Shown: positions 1 to 8,551, numbered from the stretch's first letter. The stretch is 64,000 nucleotides of DNA from Microbacterium sp. zg-B185 (GCF_030246885.1 NZ_CP126739.1:2542001-2606000), one strand, 5' to 3'. Made by a program: numbers and translations. Notes: generated by a model not told the origin, from the letters alone.

Positions 1-575
1 GTCAGGCCGTACAGGGCGCTCAGCTGAACCGTCAACCCGGCCAGCCGAGTCGGTGCGGTGGCGGAGGCGCGCCGCAGGTGACCGTGCCAGATCCATACCC
101 CCAGCCAGACCACGCCGGCGGAAAGGTCGCCGGGGCGCCATTCGCCGTCTATTCCGGCATTGGCCGCCGTGGCGACCGCCACGGTCGTCACGATCAGGGC
201 GGTGAGCGAGATCGCGGCAAGATACAGCGTCCACGCCAGCGATGACCGCTCCCCCGGATCGGCCAGGTGCCGGCGCTCCCACCACCACAGCAGTGCCGCG
301 AGCGGCGCCGCGATGAGGGTGAACGCCAGCGACCTCGCCAGTCCCCCGTCATTACCGGCGACCATCACGGTGCCGGCCCCGATGGCACGCTCCAGGAGCC
401 CGGCGAGTCCGATCGCCGCGATCACGACCAGCGCGTACAGGATGACGAAGACGATGAGGCGCCGCACCACGTCCTGCCCGCGGCCGGATGACCGGAGCGC
501 GGTTGTGCGTTCCGCCCGCGCGCCGGGAGCCGCGGCGCCCTCGGCCGAGGGCAGCGACGCGCCGCCAGGCACCAT
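1..575 (-). CDS. DUF5671-like integral membrane protein, truncated by the window edge
   Basis: The reverse frame is open from an ATG at 575 to the left edge of the window with no stop, so the 3' end is missing. After about 40 Ala/Pro/Arg-rich residues it gives several hydrophobic helices (for example VRRLIVFVILYALVVIAAIG). A conserved-looking WWWERRHLADPGERSS loop follows, then another hydrophobic stretch. That arrangement matches the DUF5671 family of polytopic membrane proteins, whose function is unknown. The start overlaps the stop of the upstream gene as TGATG, so the two are probably translationally coupled. Family assignment is from remembered pattern, not a search. Confidence 0.6.
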   Translation of the reverse strand, partial: MVPGGASLPSAEGAAAPGARAERTTALRSSGRGQDVVRRLIVFVILYALVVIAAIGLAGLLERAIGAGTVMVAGNDGGLARSLAFTLIAAPLAALLWWWERRHLADPGERSSLAWTLYLAAISLTALIVTTVAVATAANAGIDGEWRPGDLSAGVVWLGVWIWHGHLRRASATAPTRLAGLTVQLSALYGL

Positions 576-1036
576 CACGCGCCCCCGCCGGCGACGCAGA
601 CGGCCAGTTGCCAGGGCGCCATGTCGATGGCCCAGTCGCCGTCCAGCCGGACGAGCTCGAAGACCTCTTCGCTCTCGTACTCGCCCGCCCCCAGCGGCCC
701 CGATCCGTACACGGTGACCACGAGCACCCGCACGCGCGCGGTGTCCTCCCGTTCGCTGCTCTCCAGCAGGGTGAGCCGACGGTCCTCCGTGCCGAGCGGA
801 ATGCGCTCGCACGAATCAGCGACGTCGGGGGCGAGGTAGCTCAGCGCCTCGGACACGTCCCCGTCGACCACGGCTTGGGAGTAGCGCTGCACGACTCCCT
901 CGGGTGTCGCCGGATCCAGCAGTGCGGGACCGCCACGCGCGAAGACCGCTATCAGGGCCACGACGACCACCAGGACGACGCCGCTGATCAACGCGATGAG
1001 GGCCGCTCGGGATCGTCGGACGTGATCGTCGGTCAT
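575..1036 (-). CDS. Single-pass membrane protein with NTF2-like extracytoplasmic domain
   Basis: About 153 residues from the ATG at 1036 (MTDDHVRR). A longer frame back to 1114 is open, but its extra residues look non-coding. A basic N-terminus precedes one membrane helix (ALIALISGVVLVVVVALIAV). The rest is predicted outside, opening TPEGVVQRYSQAVVDGDVSE, a pattern typical of NTF2/DUF4878-like folds, and ending in a strand containing WAIDMAPW. Two cysteines are present outside the membrane. No enzyme motif is visible. It is coupled to the DUF5671 gene by a TGATG overlap. Function unknown. Confidence 0.65.
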   Translation of the reverse strand: MTDDHVRRSRAALIALISGVVLVVVVALIAVFARGGPALLDPATPEGVVQRYSQAVVDGDVSEALSYLAPDVADSCERIPLGTEDRRLTLLESSEREDTARVRVLVVTVYGSGPLGAGEYESEEVFELVRLDGDWAIDMAPWQLAVCVAGGGA

Positions 1037-1203
1037 GGTGTCATCATGCCGGTTCGCCGCGTCCGACCGCATCGGATCCGGCCCAGACGGCGGGCGCGGC
1101 CGCCTTCCAGCCACAATGATCCCTCCGGCCCACTGGCCACCCCCGCAGGATACGATCGATGGTGGGCGAGGATGCCCGCGGATGCCGATCCAGGGGGGTC
1201 GCT

Positions 1204-2220
1204 TTGGCCGATATCGCGACGACGGATGCTGCCACAGGAACCGGTGGCGGTATCACCGCGGAAGGGTTCGCGCGCGTCACCGACAGCATCCTGGCCTCAG
1301 TGGGACGGGTCATCGACGGCAAACCTGAAGCCGTGCGCAGCGCCCTGGTCTGCCTGCTCGCCGAGGGGCACCTGCTCATCGAGGACGTGCCCGGGGTCGG
1401 CAAGACCATGCTGGCGCGAGCGCTCGCCGCATCCGTGGACGCCACCGTGCGACGCATCCAGTTCACGCCCGACCTCCTGCCCGGTGATGTGACCGGGGTG
1501 AGCGTGTTCAACCCGGTGGACCGGGAGTTCGAGTTCAAGCCCGGCGCGATCTTCGCGCACATCGTCATCGCGGACGAGATCAACCGGTCCTCCCCGAAGA
1601 CGCAGTCCGCGCTGCTGGAGGCGATGGAAGAGGGTCAGGTCACCGTCGACGGCCAGACCCATCCCCTGCCTGATCCCTTCCTCGTCGTCGCCACGCAGAA
1701 TCCGCTCGAGATGGAGGGCACGTACGCCCTGCCCGAGGCGCAGCGCGACCGATTCATGATGCGGATCTCGATGGGCTACCCGGATCCGCGCAGCGAGGCG
1801 CTGATGCTGCGCCAGCGGGACACCGTCAACCCGCTGGACGCCATCGCGCCGGTGGCCTCGGCGTCCCGGGTTGCGGAGCTGGTGGCATGGGCGCGCGCCG
1901 TTCATGTCGCCCCCACCATCGAGGACTACGCGGTGGCTCTGGCCGGCGCGACCCGCACGCACTCCGACCTGCGACTGGGTGCGAGCCCGCGGGCCACGCT
2001 GCAGCTGGTCCGGGCCGCGAAGGTGTGGGCGGCACTGGACGGGCGCGGCTTCGTCATCCCGGATGACATCACCGCTCTTCTGATACCGGTGTTCTCACAT
2101 CGTCTGATCCCCACGCGATCGGCCGGCGGGGCTCGCGCACGAACCACCGCCGACGCCATCGCGTCGATCCTGGAACGCATCGCCGGAAGCGTGCGCGTTC
2201 CCATCGCCGCCCGCCAGTGA
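1204..2220 (+). CDS. MoxR-family AAA+ ATPase
   Basis: A 338-residue MoxR ATPase, a chaperone-like AAA+ protein that typically works with DUF58 and transglutaminase partners. Walker A is GVGKT at residues 64-68. Walker B and following residues read VIADEINRSSPKTQSALLEAMEEG, the diagnostic MoxR block. ATQNPLEMEGTYALPEAQ contains sensor 1 and LGASPRA sensor 2. I chose the TTG at 1204 because a G-rich stretch (CAGGGGGG) lies just upstream. An in-frame ATG at 1159 would add 15 poorly conserved residues. It is first in a three-gene operon, 7 bp before the DUF58 gene. The natural substrate is unknown. Confidence 0.92.
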   Translation: MADIATTDAATGTGGGITAEGFARVTDSILASVGRVIDGKPEAVRSALVCLLAEGHLLIEDVPGVGKTMLARALAASVDATVRRIQFTPDLLPGDVTGVSVFNPVDREFEFKPGAIFAHIVIADEINRSSPKTQSALLEAMEEGQVTVDGQTHPLPDPFLVVATQNPLEMEGTYALPEAQRDRFMMRISMGYPDPRSEALMLRQRDTVNPLDAIAPVASASRVAELVAWARAVHVAPTIEDYAVALAGATRTHSDLRLGASPRATLQLVRAAKVWAALDGRGFVIPDDITALLIPVFSHRLIPTRSAGGARARTTADAIASILERIAGSVRVPIAARQ

Positions 2221-2227
2221 CATTCCG

Positions 2228-3475
2228 ATGAGACGCCTCTGGCCGCTGACCGCCCGTGGAACGGGTGCTCTCATCCTCGCCCTGGCGTGCTTCATCATCG
2301 CCAGCGAGGTCGGAATCGTCGAGCTGGTGTACTTCGGCATCCTGCTCATCGCCGTGCTGGCGGCCAGCGTCGTCTCCCTGTACGTGACCCGTCGATCCGA
2401 GACGGTCTCGCGATCGCTGTCGCCGGATGCGGCAACCGTGGGCAGGGAGGCGCTGGTGACGGTTCGCGTGGGGGTGCGCACCGCACTCCCGACGGCGCCG
2501 GGAACCTGGCGCGACACGGTTCCCAAGGGGCTCACCGCGAAGGCCGAGGGGGTATTCCCGGCACTGGGTTCGGGGCTGCGTGGTGCCGAACGCATGATCG
2601 AGTTCGCGTATGTCGTCAGCGGCGCGCGGCGCGGCATCCATGCTCTGGGGCCGTTGCAGGTGACCTCGAGCGATCCGTTCGGCCTGGCCCGGCGCACGAC
2701 CCTGTTCGGCGAGCGCACGAAAGTGACGGTCGCCCCGGCGGTCATCGACCTGCCCGCGCTGAGCAACTTCGCGGGCGAAACGGGCGGCACACTGCACACC
2801 ACGAACAACCAGCTCGGTCAAGGCGCGGACAACCTGATCGCGCGACCGTACGTCCCGGGCGACTCGATGCGACGCATCCATTGGCGTGCGACGGCGCACC
2901 GCGACGAGCTGATGGTGCGGCAGGAGGAGCAGGAGTCCACTCCGGAAGCGACCGTCGTGCTGGACCGCGGCGTGCTGCGCTTCTCCCCTGAGGCGATGCA
3001 GGCACCCGGCACCGACGCGGCTTTCGAAGCAGCCATCTCGGCCTGCGTCTCGGTGGTCACGCGGCTCGTGCACGACGGGTACGCGGTGGAGGTGATCGAT
3101 TCCGACGGCTCGATGCTCGCCGAACGCATCGACGGCGGAGACATGACCGAAGTCGAAGGTCTGGTCAACCACTTCGCCACGGTGACCGCGCGGCGCGACG
3201 AGCACCTGGGCAAGCTCGTCCGCGTCTTCGCCGGCGTGATGACCGGACCGATCGTCCTGATCGTGGGCCGCTTCGATCCCGCCGACGCCGACGTCATCGC
3301 GCCGGTCGCCCATCACAGCACGCTGCCGCTGCTGCTGGCCGTCGCACCGGTCGGGAACTCGCTCGAGCGCGCCGCCGACCGGGGCTGGCATGCCGCGCTG
3401 ATCGATCCGGACGGCGACCTCGCCACGTCGTGGTCGGCGGCGGCCGACCGGGGGGTGAGCCATGTCCTCCGATGA
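2228..3475 (+). CDS. DUF58 domain-containing membrane protein
   Basis: 415 residues with two N-terminal membrane helices (residues about 10-50). A soluble beta-rich region follows, then the DUF58 signature IARPYVPGDSMRRIHWRATA and a vWA-like tail (TVVLDRG). DUF58 proteins are nearly always encoded next to MoxR ATPases and are thought to act with them in envelope or complex assembly. The stop lies inside the next coding region (overlap 3462-3475), so expression is coupled. A start at 2228 sits 7 bp after moxR. No metal-binding MIDAS motif is obvious. Confidence 0.9.
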   Translation: MRRLWPLTARGTGALILALACFIIASEVGIVELVYFGILLIAVLAASVVSLYVTRRSETVSRSLSPDAATVGREALVTVRVGVRTALPTAPGTWRDTVPKGLTAKAEGVFPALGSGLRGAERMIEFAYVVSGARRGIHALGPLQVTSSDPFGLARRTTLFGERTKVTVAPAVIDLPALSNFAGETGGTLHTTNNQLGQGADNLIARPYVPGDSMRRIHWRATAHRDELMVRQEEQESTPEATVVLDRGVLRFSPEAMQAPGTDAAFEAAISACVSVVTRLVHDGYAVEVIDSDGSMLAERIDGGDMTEVEGLVNHFATVTARRDEHLGKLVRVFAGVMTGPIVLIVGRFDPADADVIAPVAHHSTLPLLLAVAPVGNSLERAADRGWHAALIDPDGDLATSWSAAADRGVSHVLR

Positions 3476-5732
3476 GCGTCCCGCCCGGCGCGGTGCAGAG
3501 CTGACCCTCACGATCGCGGTGCTGGCGGCCGTGTTCGCGTCGCTCCTGCCTCTGATGCGGGTCGTTCGCCCGAGCAGCTGGCTGCTCGGAGCGATCCTGC
3601 TGTCGGTCGCCGTTCTCGCCGCAGGTTTCATCGCCCGCCGCTACCGTCTGCCGGCCGTCGCGGTCAGCCTCGTCGAGGCATCCGTGTGGGTCGTCTTCAT
3701 GATGCTGGTGTTCCTGCGCGATACCGCGCTGTTGTGGATCATCCCCACCCCCGAGACCGTGCAATCCCTGACCGCACTCGTCTCACGCGGCGGGGAGGAG
3801 ATCGCGGTCGGCGCCGCACCGCTGGATGCCAGTCTCGCGCTGTCGATGCTGATCGTCGGCGGCACCGGATTGCTCACGCTCGTCGTCGATCACGTGGTGC
3901 TCACCGCTCGGATGCCGCTGCTGGGCGCGATCGGTCTGATCGCCGTCTCGCTCATTCCGTCGATTGCCGTGCCGGGCGAGGTCGACATCATGGCGTTCGT
4001 GCTGCTGGCGGCGGCCATCCTCTTCCTGATGCGCACCGACACGCGTTCGCGCGAGGAACCGCTGGGACGTGAATCGACCCGAACCGCCGGCGTGCCGGCG
4101 ACCGCTCTGGGCATCGGCGCGATCGCGGTGGTCGTGACCCTCGTCGCGGCGCCCCTCATGCCGCAGCCCGTCGCCCGCGCCGGGTCCGGCACCATCGGCA
4201 CCGGACCGGGGATCGACGCGACGCTGCAACTGGGCGACGACCTGCGGCGCCCGCGCGAAGTCGAAGTCCTGCAGGTGCGCTCCAGCGCCCCGTCACCCCC
4301 GTATCTGCGCGCCACCACCCTGTCGCAGTTCGACGGAGACGTCTGGGAACCGGACCGGGTCCGCACTGTTCCGCTGGAGAGCGAAGATCCCCTCGGGGGG
4401 GTCGTCGTTGACGAGGGCATTCGCCTTGCGGAATACGTCACCTCCGTGGAGGTCCTCAACCTTGCCTCTCCCTGGCTGCCGGTGGCCTACCCCGCCGTGG
4501 CGGTCAACGGATTGGAAGGCCAATGGACGGCGGCGCCGTACAACCGCACGATCCTCAGTCAGGCCGGCACGACGCAAGGCCAGAACTACGAGGTCATCAC
4601 CAACGTCCCCCGGCCGACCCTGGAGCAGATCCGCGCGCACTCCGCGCGCGGCGAGGAGCAGCCAGACGGGACGGCGGCCCTCCCCGCCGACATCGCACCC
4701 ATCGTCGGGGACCTCGCCGCCGAGGTGACCGCCGATGCGACGAACGACTACGACGCGCTGGTCGCGCTGCAGGGGTGGTTCCGCAGCCCGGAATTCCGGT
4801 ATTCGCTGGATGCTCCCGTCGAGGAGGGGTTCGACGGCTCCGGCACCGAGGCGGTGGCGAAGTTCCTGGAGCAGCGCGAGGGCTACTGCATCCACTTCGC
4901 GTCGGCGTTCGCGCTGATGGCGCGCACGCTCGGGATGCCGACCCGCATCGTAGTCGGCTATCTCCCGGGCAGCGCGACCAGCGACGCGGTGCAGCGCGAA
5001 ACCCTGTACACCGTGTCCAGCGCCCAGCTGCATGCGTGGCCGGAGGTGCTCTTCGAAGGAATCGGGTGGGTGCCCTTCGAACCGACGAACGGGCTCGGCG
5101 TGCCGACCTCGTTCTCGCCCGCGAGCACGATCCCCGGCAGCACGGATGACCCAGCCCTGGCCTCCCCCGCTCCGACCGCGTCTGCCCTGCTCCCCGGGCG
5201 CACGCCCGATGACCTCGCCGCAGACCAGACAGGCGGTGAGGCCGGCTCCACCGCCAACGCGATCAACCCGCTGCCCGCGTTGACGGTGGCACTCGGCATC
5301 CTGTTCGCCCTGGCGATTCCCGCGCTGATCCGTGAACTGAGACGACGGCAGATGATCGCCTCGGCCCGAGCCGGCGATGCCGCCGCGGCCTGGCTTGTCG
5401 TGCAGGACACCGCGATCGATCTCGGCATCGATGTGCCGGCGAGTGAGACGCCGCGCAACCTCGGCACGCGCCTCGTGCAGGCGCACGGGGCGCCCGCCGC
5501 CGAGATGAGCCAGTTGATCAGCGCCATCGAACGGGCAAGCTACGCGCCAGGGGGCAAGCATGCCTTCTGGCAGGGTGACGCGATGGCGAATGCAGCGGTC
5601 ACCGTGAGCGCCGCGATGGTGGCCTCAGTCGACGTTCCGCGCCGGCTGCTGGCGCTGCTGGTACCCCGATCGCTGATCGTACGGCCGGGCAGCGTCTACG
5701 CCGGTTCGGGCAGGACCGTCCGCGCAAGGTAG
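3462..5732 (+). CDS. TgpA-like membrane transglutaminase-domain protein
   Basis: 756 residues: several N-terminal helices (to about residue 235), a large extracytoplasmic part, a papain-like transglutaminase core, one late helix (LTVALGILFALAIPALI) and a cytoplasmic DUF4129-like tail. Core motifs are REGYCIHFASAFALMARTLG with candidate nucleophile Cys476, LHAWPEVLFEGIGW with His524, and an acidic partner further on. It overlaps the DUF58 gene by 14 bp. MoxR, DUF58 and TgpA form a recurrent actinobacterial trio; a peptide cross-linking or proteolytic role is inference. The stop at 5730-5732 is only 26 bp before the tRNA. Confidence 0.9.
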   Translation: MSSDERPARRGAELTLTIAVLAAVFASLLPLMRVVRPSSWLLGAILLSVAVLAAGFIARRYRLPAVAVSLVEASVWVVFMMLVFLRDTALLWIIPTPETVQSLTALVSRGGEEIAVGAAPLDASLALSMLIVGGTGLLTLVVDHVVLTARMPLLGAIGLIAVSLIPSIAVPGEVDIMAFVLLAAAILFLMRTDTRSREEPLGRESTRTAGVPATALGIGAIAVVVTLVAAPLMPQPVARAGSGTIGTGPGIDATLQLGDDLRRPREVEVLQVRSSAPSPPYLRATTLSQFDGDVWEPDRVRTVPLESEDPLGGVVVDEGIRLAEYVTSVEVLNLASPWLPVAYPAVAVNGLEGQWTAAPYNRTILSQAGTTQGQNYEVITNVPRPTLEQIRAHSARGEEQPDGTAALPADIAPIVGDLAAEVTADATNDYDALVALQGWFRSPEFRYSLDAPVEEGFDGSGTEAVAKFLEQREGYCIHFASAFALMARTLGMPTRIVVGYLPGSATSDAVQRETLYTVSSAQLHAWPEVLFEGIGWVPFEPTNGLGVPTSFSPASTIPGSTDDPALASPAPTASALLPGRTPDDLAADQTGGEAGSTANAINPLPALTVALGILFALAIPALIRELRRRQMIASARAGDAAAAWLVVQDTAIDLGIDVPASETPRNLGTRLVQAHGAPAAEMSQLISAIERASYAPGGKHAFWQGDAMANAAVTVSAAMVASVDVPRRLLALLVPRSLIVRPGSVYAGSGRTVRAR

Positions 5733-5822
5733 GATGGTCCGCGGCCCGCAAGGGCCACGGAGGATTCGCCTAGTGGCCTATGGCGCACGCTTGGAAAGCG
5801 TGTTGAGTGAAAGCTCTCAGGG

Positions 5823-5845
5823 GTTCGAATCCCCTATCCTCCGCC
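5823..5845 (+). other. Island attL core (tRNA-Ser 3' end)
   Basis: This 23-base segment covers the T loop to the acceptor 3' strand of the tRNA. It recurs at 12314-12336 with a single mismatch at 5835, the T of the T-stem closing pair. tRNA 3' ends are the usual targets of tyrosine integrases, and integration keeps the tRNA whole, as here. Confidence 0.85.
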
Positions 5846-5846
5846 A
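5832..5846 (+). repeat. 15-bp direct repeat, copy 1 (IS target duplication, tRNA 3' end plus CCA)
   Basis: CCCTATCCTCCGCCA occurs at 5832-5846, 7139-7153 and 8446-8460, flanking and separating the two IS copies. The base before copy 1 (C5831) differs from the base before the other two (A), which sets the repeat length. It is read as the target-site duplication of the IS481 element. Confidence 0.9.
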
Positions 5847-5850
5847 TGTG

Positions 5851-5887
5851 ATGTCTCGCGACATATGTCTCATATGTCGCGAGACAT
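5851..5887. repeat. Long palindrome in the IS left end, copy 1
   Basis: Arms of 17 bases (ATGTCTCGCGACATATG and its exact complement) around TCT. It starts 5 bases from the IS terminus and 4 bases from the transposase stop. It could end transcription of the transposase or shield it from read-through; no U-tract is present. The same structure lies at 7158-7194 in copy 2. Confidence 0.8.
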
Positions 5888-5890
5888 CTG

Positions 5891-7066
5891 TCATTTGTGG
5901 GGCCAGCGGCCGGGTGGGGTGAGTTGGTTGCGCCAGTAGCCCTGGGCGGGGTTTATGTGGTGTTCGCTGAGGATTTCGCCGGTTTCGAGGTGGGTCACGG
6001 TGACGGTGGTTTCGTCGCTGATCGCGAGGATGCGTTTGCCGGTGTGGTGTCGTCCGATGCCGAGGTGGTGCATGCGGCCGGCGCGTCGGATGCTGACGTG
6101 GCCGTCGGTGTCGACGCGGTCGTAGCGCAGCCGGTATCGGTCGGGCAGTCGTCCCTCGGCAGGGAGCGCTTTGGCGGTCGCTGCGTATGCCTGTGAGGGA
6201 GTTGCGCGATCCAGGGCTCGGTGCGGGCGGTGGTTGTTGTATGCGACGCGGAACCGGTCCAGCTGTGCTTGGAGCTCGAGGATCGTGGTCGCGGTGGGCT
6301 GCTGGGCGAGCCAGCGCTTCTGGGTCTGATGGAACCGTTCGATCTTGCCCTGGGTCTGCGGGTGTCCGGGTGAGCCGTTCTTCTGCTTGACCCCGAGGAC
6401 GGGCAGGAGGTGTTCGAACGCGTTGCGTCCTCCGCCGAACCGTGCCGTATAGACCCTGCCGTTGTCGGTGAGAGTCGAGGCGGGGATCCCGTGTTTGTCG
6501 GTCGCAGTCAGGAACGTGGTCACGACATCGTCACCGGTGACGGGGGTGTGGGCGGTGCAGGACAGCAGGAGCCGGGAGTGGTCATCGAGCCAGTTCAGGA
6601 TCTCCATGTCGGTTCCGTCGTTCAGGCGCCAGTGGGTGAAGTCGGATTGCCAGGTCTCGTTCGGTTGGGCGGCTTCGAACCGGACGTACGAGGAACGCGG
6701 GCGCTTACGCGGCTCCGGGGTGATCAGCCCTGCTCGAGTCAGGATGCGGTGGATCGTCGCGTGTGACGGGGCGTGCAACCCTTCGCGGTCCAGATGCCAG
6801 GAGATCGTGACCGGCCCGGCATCGAACCCGCGAGCGATCAGTTCAGCGCGGAGCTGTACGACGCGTTCGACAACCTCGGGGGGTGTCGCGTGCGGATTCG
6901 TCTTCGGTCGCCGCGACTGCGGATCGACGGCGTCGATACCGTCCTCCCGGTAACGGGCCAGCAACCGATGAAGCTGCCTCCGCGACAACCCATACTGCTC
7001 GGCCGCCGCGGCCACGGTGAGCTGCCCAGCGACGATCTTCAAGACCACGACCCGATGCTTCGACAT
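5891..7066 (-). CDS. IS481-family transposase, copy 1
   Basis: 391 residues. An N-terminal helix-turn-helix (AAAEQYGLSRRQLHRLLARY) precedes an rve/DDE catalytic core: first Asp in WQSDFTHW, second in LTDNGRVYTAR, Glu in KIERFHQTQKRWL. The length and the C-terminal region after YNNHRPHRALD are normal for the family, so it looks intact. The ATG at 7066 lies near the right end of the element. The translated product is identical to that of copy 2, which indicates recent duplication. Confidence 0.95.
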   Translation of the reverse strand: MSKHRVVVLKIVAGQLTVAAAAEQYGLSRRQLHRLLARYREDGIDAVDPQSRRPKTNPHATPPEVVERVVQLRAELIARGFDAGPVTISWHLDREGLHAPSHATIHRILTRAGLITPEPRKRPRSSYVRFEAAQPNETWQSDFTHWRLNDGTDMEILNWLDDHSRLLLSCTAHTPVTGDDVVTTFLTATDKHGIPASTLTDNGRVYTARFGGGRNAFEHLLPVLGVKQKNGSPGHPQTQGKIERFHQTQKRWLAQQPTATTILELQAQLDRFRVAYNNHRPHRALDRATPSQAYAATAKALPAEGRLPDRYRLRYDRVDTDGHVSIRRAGRMHHLGIGRHHTGKRILAISDETTVTVTHLETGEILSEHHINPAQGYWRNQLTPPGRWPHK

Positions 7067-7138
7067 GCATCGGACTGTGACCTATGACCCGAGACATGAG
7101 CGACACATCACCTGTGACATATGTCGTGAACCCAGGCA

Positions 7139-7153
7139 CCCTATCCTCCGCCA
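7139..7153 (+). repeat. 15-bp direct repeat, copy 2 (between the IS copies)
   Basis: The only DNA separating the right end of IS copy 1 from the left end of IS copy 2. It is the same 15 bases as the tRNA 3' end, so the array is IS - target - IS with a period of 1307 bases. Confidence 0.9.
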
Positions 7154-8445
7154 TGTGATGTCTCGCGACATATGTCTCATATGTCGCGAGACATCTGTCA
7201 TTTGTGGGGCCAGCGGCCGGGTGGGGTGAGTTGGTTGCGCCAGTAGCCCTGGGCGGGGTTTATGTGGTGTTCGCTGAGGATTTCGCCGGTTTCGAGGTGG
7301 GTCACGGTGACGGTGGTTTCGTCGCTGATCGCGAGGATGCGTTTGCCGGTGTGGTGTCGTCCGATGCCGAGGTGGTGCATGCGGCCGGCGCGTCGGATGC
7401 TGACGTGGCCGTCGGTGTCGACGCGGTCGTAGCGCAGCCGGTATCGGTCGGGCAGTCGTCCCTCGGCAGGGAGCGCTTTGGCGGTCGCTGCGTATGCCTG
7501 TGAGGGAGTTGCGCGATCCAGGGCTCGGTGCGGGCGGTGGTTGTTGTATGCGACGCGGAACCGGTCCAGCTGTGCTTGGAGCTCGAGGATCGTGGTCGCG
7601 GTGGGCTGCTGGGCGAGCCAGCGCTTCTGGGTCTGATGGAACCGTTCGATCTTGCCCTGGGTCTGCGGGTGTCCGGGTGAGCCGTTCTTCTGCTTGACCC
7701 CGAGGACGGGCAGGAGGTGTTCGAACGCGTTGCGTCCTCCGCCGAACCGTGCCGTATAGACCCTGCCGTTGTCGGTGAGAGTCGAGGCGGGGATCCCGTG
7801 TTTGTCGGTCGCAGTCAGGAACGTGGTCACGACATCGTCACCGGTGACGGGGGTGTGGGCGGTGCAGGACAGCAGGAGCCGGGAGTGGTCATCGAGCCAG
7901 TTCAGGATCTCCATGTCGGTTCCGTCGTTCAGGCGCCAGTGGGTGAAGTCGGATTGCCAGGTCTCGTTCGGTTGGGCGGCTTCGAACCGGACGTACGAGG
8001 AACGCGGGCGCTTACGCGGCTCCGGGGTGATCAGCCCTGCTCGAGTCAGGATGCGGTGGATCGTCGCGTGTGACGGGGCGTGCAACCCTTCGCGGTCCAG
8101 ATGCCAGGAGATCGTGACCGGCCCGGCATCGAACCCGCGAGCGATCAGTTCAGCGCGGAGCTGTACGACGCGTTCGACAACCTCGGGGGGTGTCGCGTGC
8201 GGATTCGTCTTCGGTCGCCGCGACTGCGGATCGACGGCGTCGATACCGTCCTCCCGGTAACGGGCCAGCAACCGATGAAGCTGCCTCCGCGACAACCCAT
8301 ACTGCTCGGCCGCCGCGGCCACGGTGAGCTGCCCAGCGACGATCTTCAAGACCACGACCCGATGCTTCGACATGCATCGGACTGTGACCTATGACCCGAG
8401 ACATGAGCGACACATCACCTGTGACATATGTCGTGAACCCAGGCA
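7154..8445 (-). mobile_element. IS481-family insertion sequence, copy 2 (1292 bp)
   Basis: An exact head-to-tail repeat of the element at 5847-7138, in the same orientation, with the same ends and the same 15-bp flank on each side. Perfect identity points to recent origin by tandem duplication or by repeat insertion at one target. An assembly artefact of the repeat must also be considered. Confidence 0.9.
7198..8373 (-). CDS. IS481-family transposase, copy 2
   Basis: 391 residues, identical to the copy-1 transposase, with the same helix-turn-helix and DDE motifs (WQSDFTHW, LTDNGR, KIERFH). Its upstream region is the right end of copy 2, next to the island's integrase remnant. Confidence 0.95.
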   Translation of the reverse strand: MSKHRVVVLKIVAGQLTVAAAAEQYGLSRRQLHRLLARYREDGIDAVDPQSRRPKTNPHATPPEVVERVVQLRAELIARGFDAGPVTISWHLDREGLHAPSHATIHRILTRAGLITPEPRKRPRSSYVRFEAAQPNETWQSDFTHWRLNDGTDMEILNWLDDHSRLLLSCTAHTPVTGDDVVTTFLTATDKHGIPASTLTDNGRVYTARFGGGRNAFEHLLPVLGVKQKNGSPGHPQTQGKIERFHQTQKRWLAQQPTATTILELQAQLDRFRVAYNNHRPHRALDRATPSQAYAATAKALPAEGRLPDRYRLRYDRVDTDGHVSIRRAGRMHHLGIGRHHTGKRILAISDETTVTVTHLETGEILSEHHINPAQGYWRNQLTPPGRWPHK

Positions 8446-8460
8446 CCCTATCCTCCGCCA
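8446..8460 (+). repeat. 15-bp direct repeat, copy 3 (island side)
   Basis: Third copy of the tRNA-end 15-mer, joining the IS array to island DNA. Without the IS copies this base run would be the tRNA end continuing directly into island sequence at 8461. Confidence 0.9.
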
Positions 8461-8472
8461 ATCTGGAACAAG

Positions 8473-8515
8473 GCCCGATCAGGTGTTTCCTGCGTGCGCA
8501 GGACGCCCGATCAGG
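8473..8515. promoter_or_regulatory. Integrase-proximal repeat cluster
   Basis: GCCCGATCAGG occurs at 8473-8483 and again at 8505-8515, a 32-base spacing close to three helical turns. Between them lies the 14-base palindrome CCTGCGTGCGCAGG-like at 8489-8502. This lies between the attachment core and the integrase stub, where arm-type integrase or excisionase sites are normally found. That role is inference. Confidence 0.4.
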
Positions 8516-8516
8516 C

Positions 8517-8540
8517 CTAATGCATGAATTCATGCATTAG
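8517..8540. repeat. 24-bp perfect palindrome at the left end of the island
   Basis: Centred on GAATTC, with arms CTAATGCATGAA. A related palindrome (ATGCATGA-TT-TCATGCAT) lies at 12175-12192 near the other island end; 18 of 19 bases match between 8521-8539 and 12176-12194. The pairing suggests a shared binding site for an island protein or for recombination. Confidence 0.6.
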
Positions 8541-8551
8541 CGGGTTTGGCG

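Larger units (their letters stand above)
5759..5846 (+). tRNA. tRNA-Ser (anticodon GGA)
   Basis: A class II tRNA. The acceptor arm GGAGGAT at 5759-5765 pairs with ATCCTCC at 5836-5842, followed by discriminator G5843 and encoded CCA at 5844-5846. The anticodon arm CGCTT-GGA-AAGCG gives anticodon GGA, and there is a long variable arm. The T arm is AGGGG-TTCGAAT-CCCCT. The gene is complete although an IS starts at the next base. Its 3' end is also the left boundary of the integrated island and the IS target duplication. Confidence 0.95.
5847..7138 (-). mobile_element. IS481-family insertion sequence, copy 1 (1292 bp)
   Basis: One transposase gene between ends that share GACATATGTC at the same offset (13 bases in) and start with TG, the family's usual terminus. 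Both sides carry the 15-bp duplication. Bases 5851-5867 and 5871-5887 form a perfect 17-bp inverted repeat with a 3-base loop just downstream of the transposase stop. It is identical to the second copy through its whole length as far as read. The insertion falls exactly after the tRNA CCA and leaves the tRNA intact. Confidence 0.9.
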
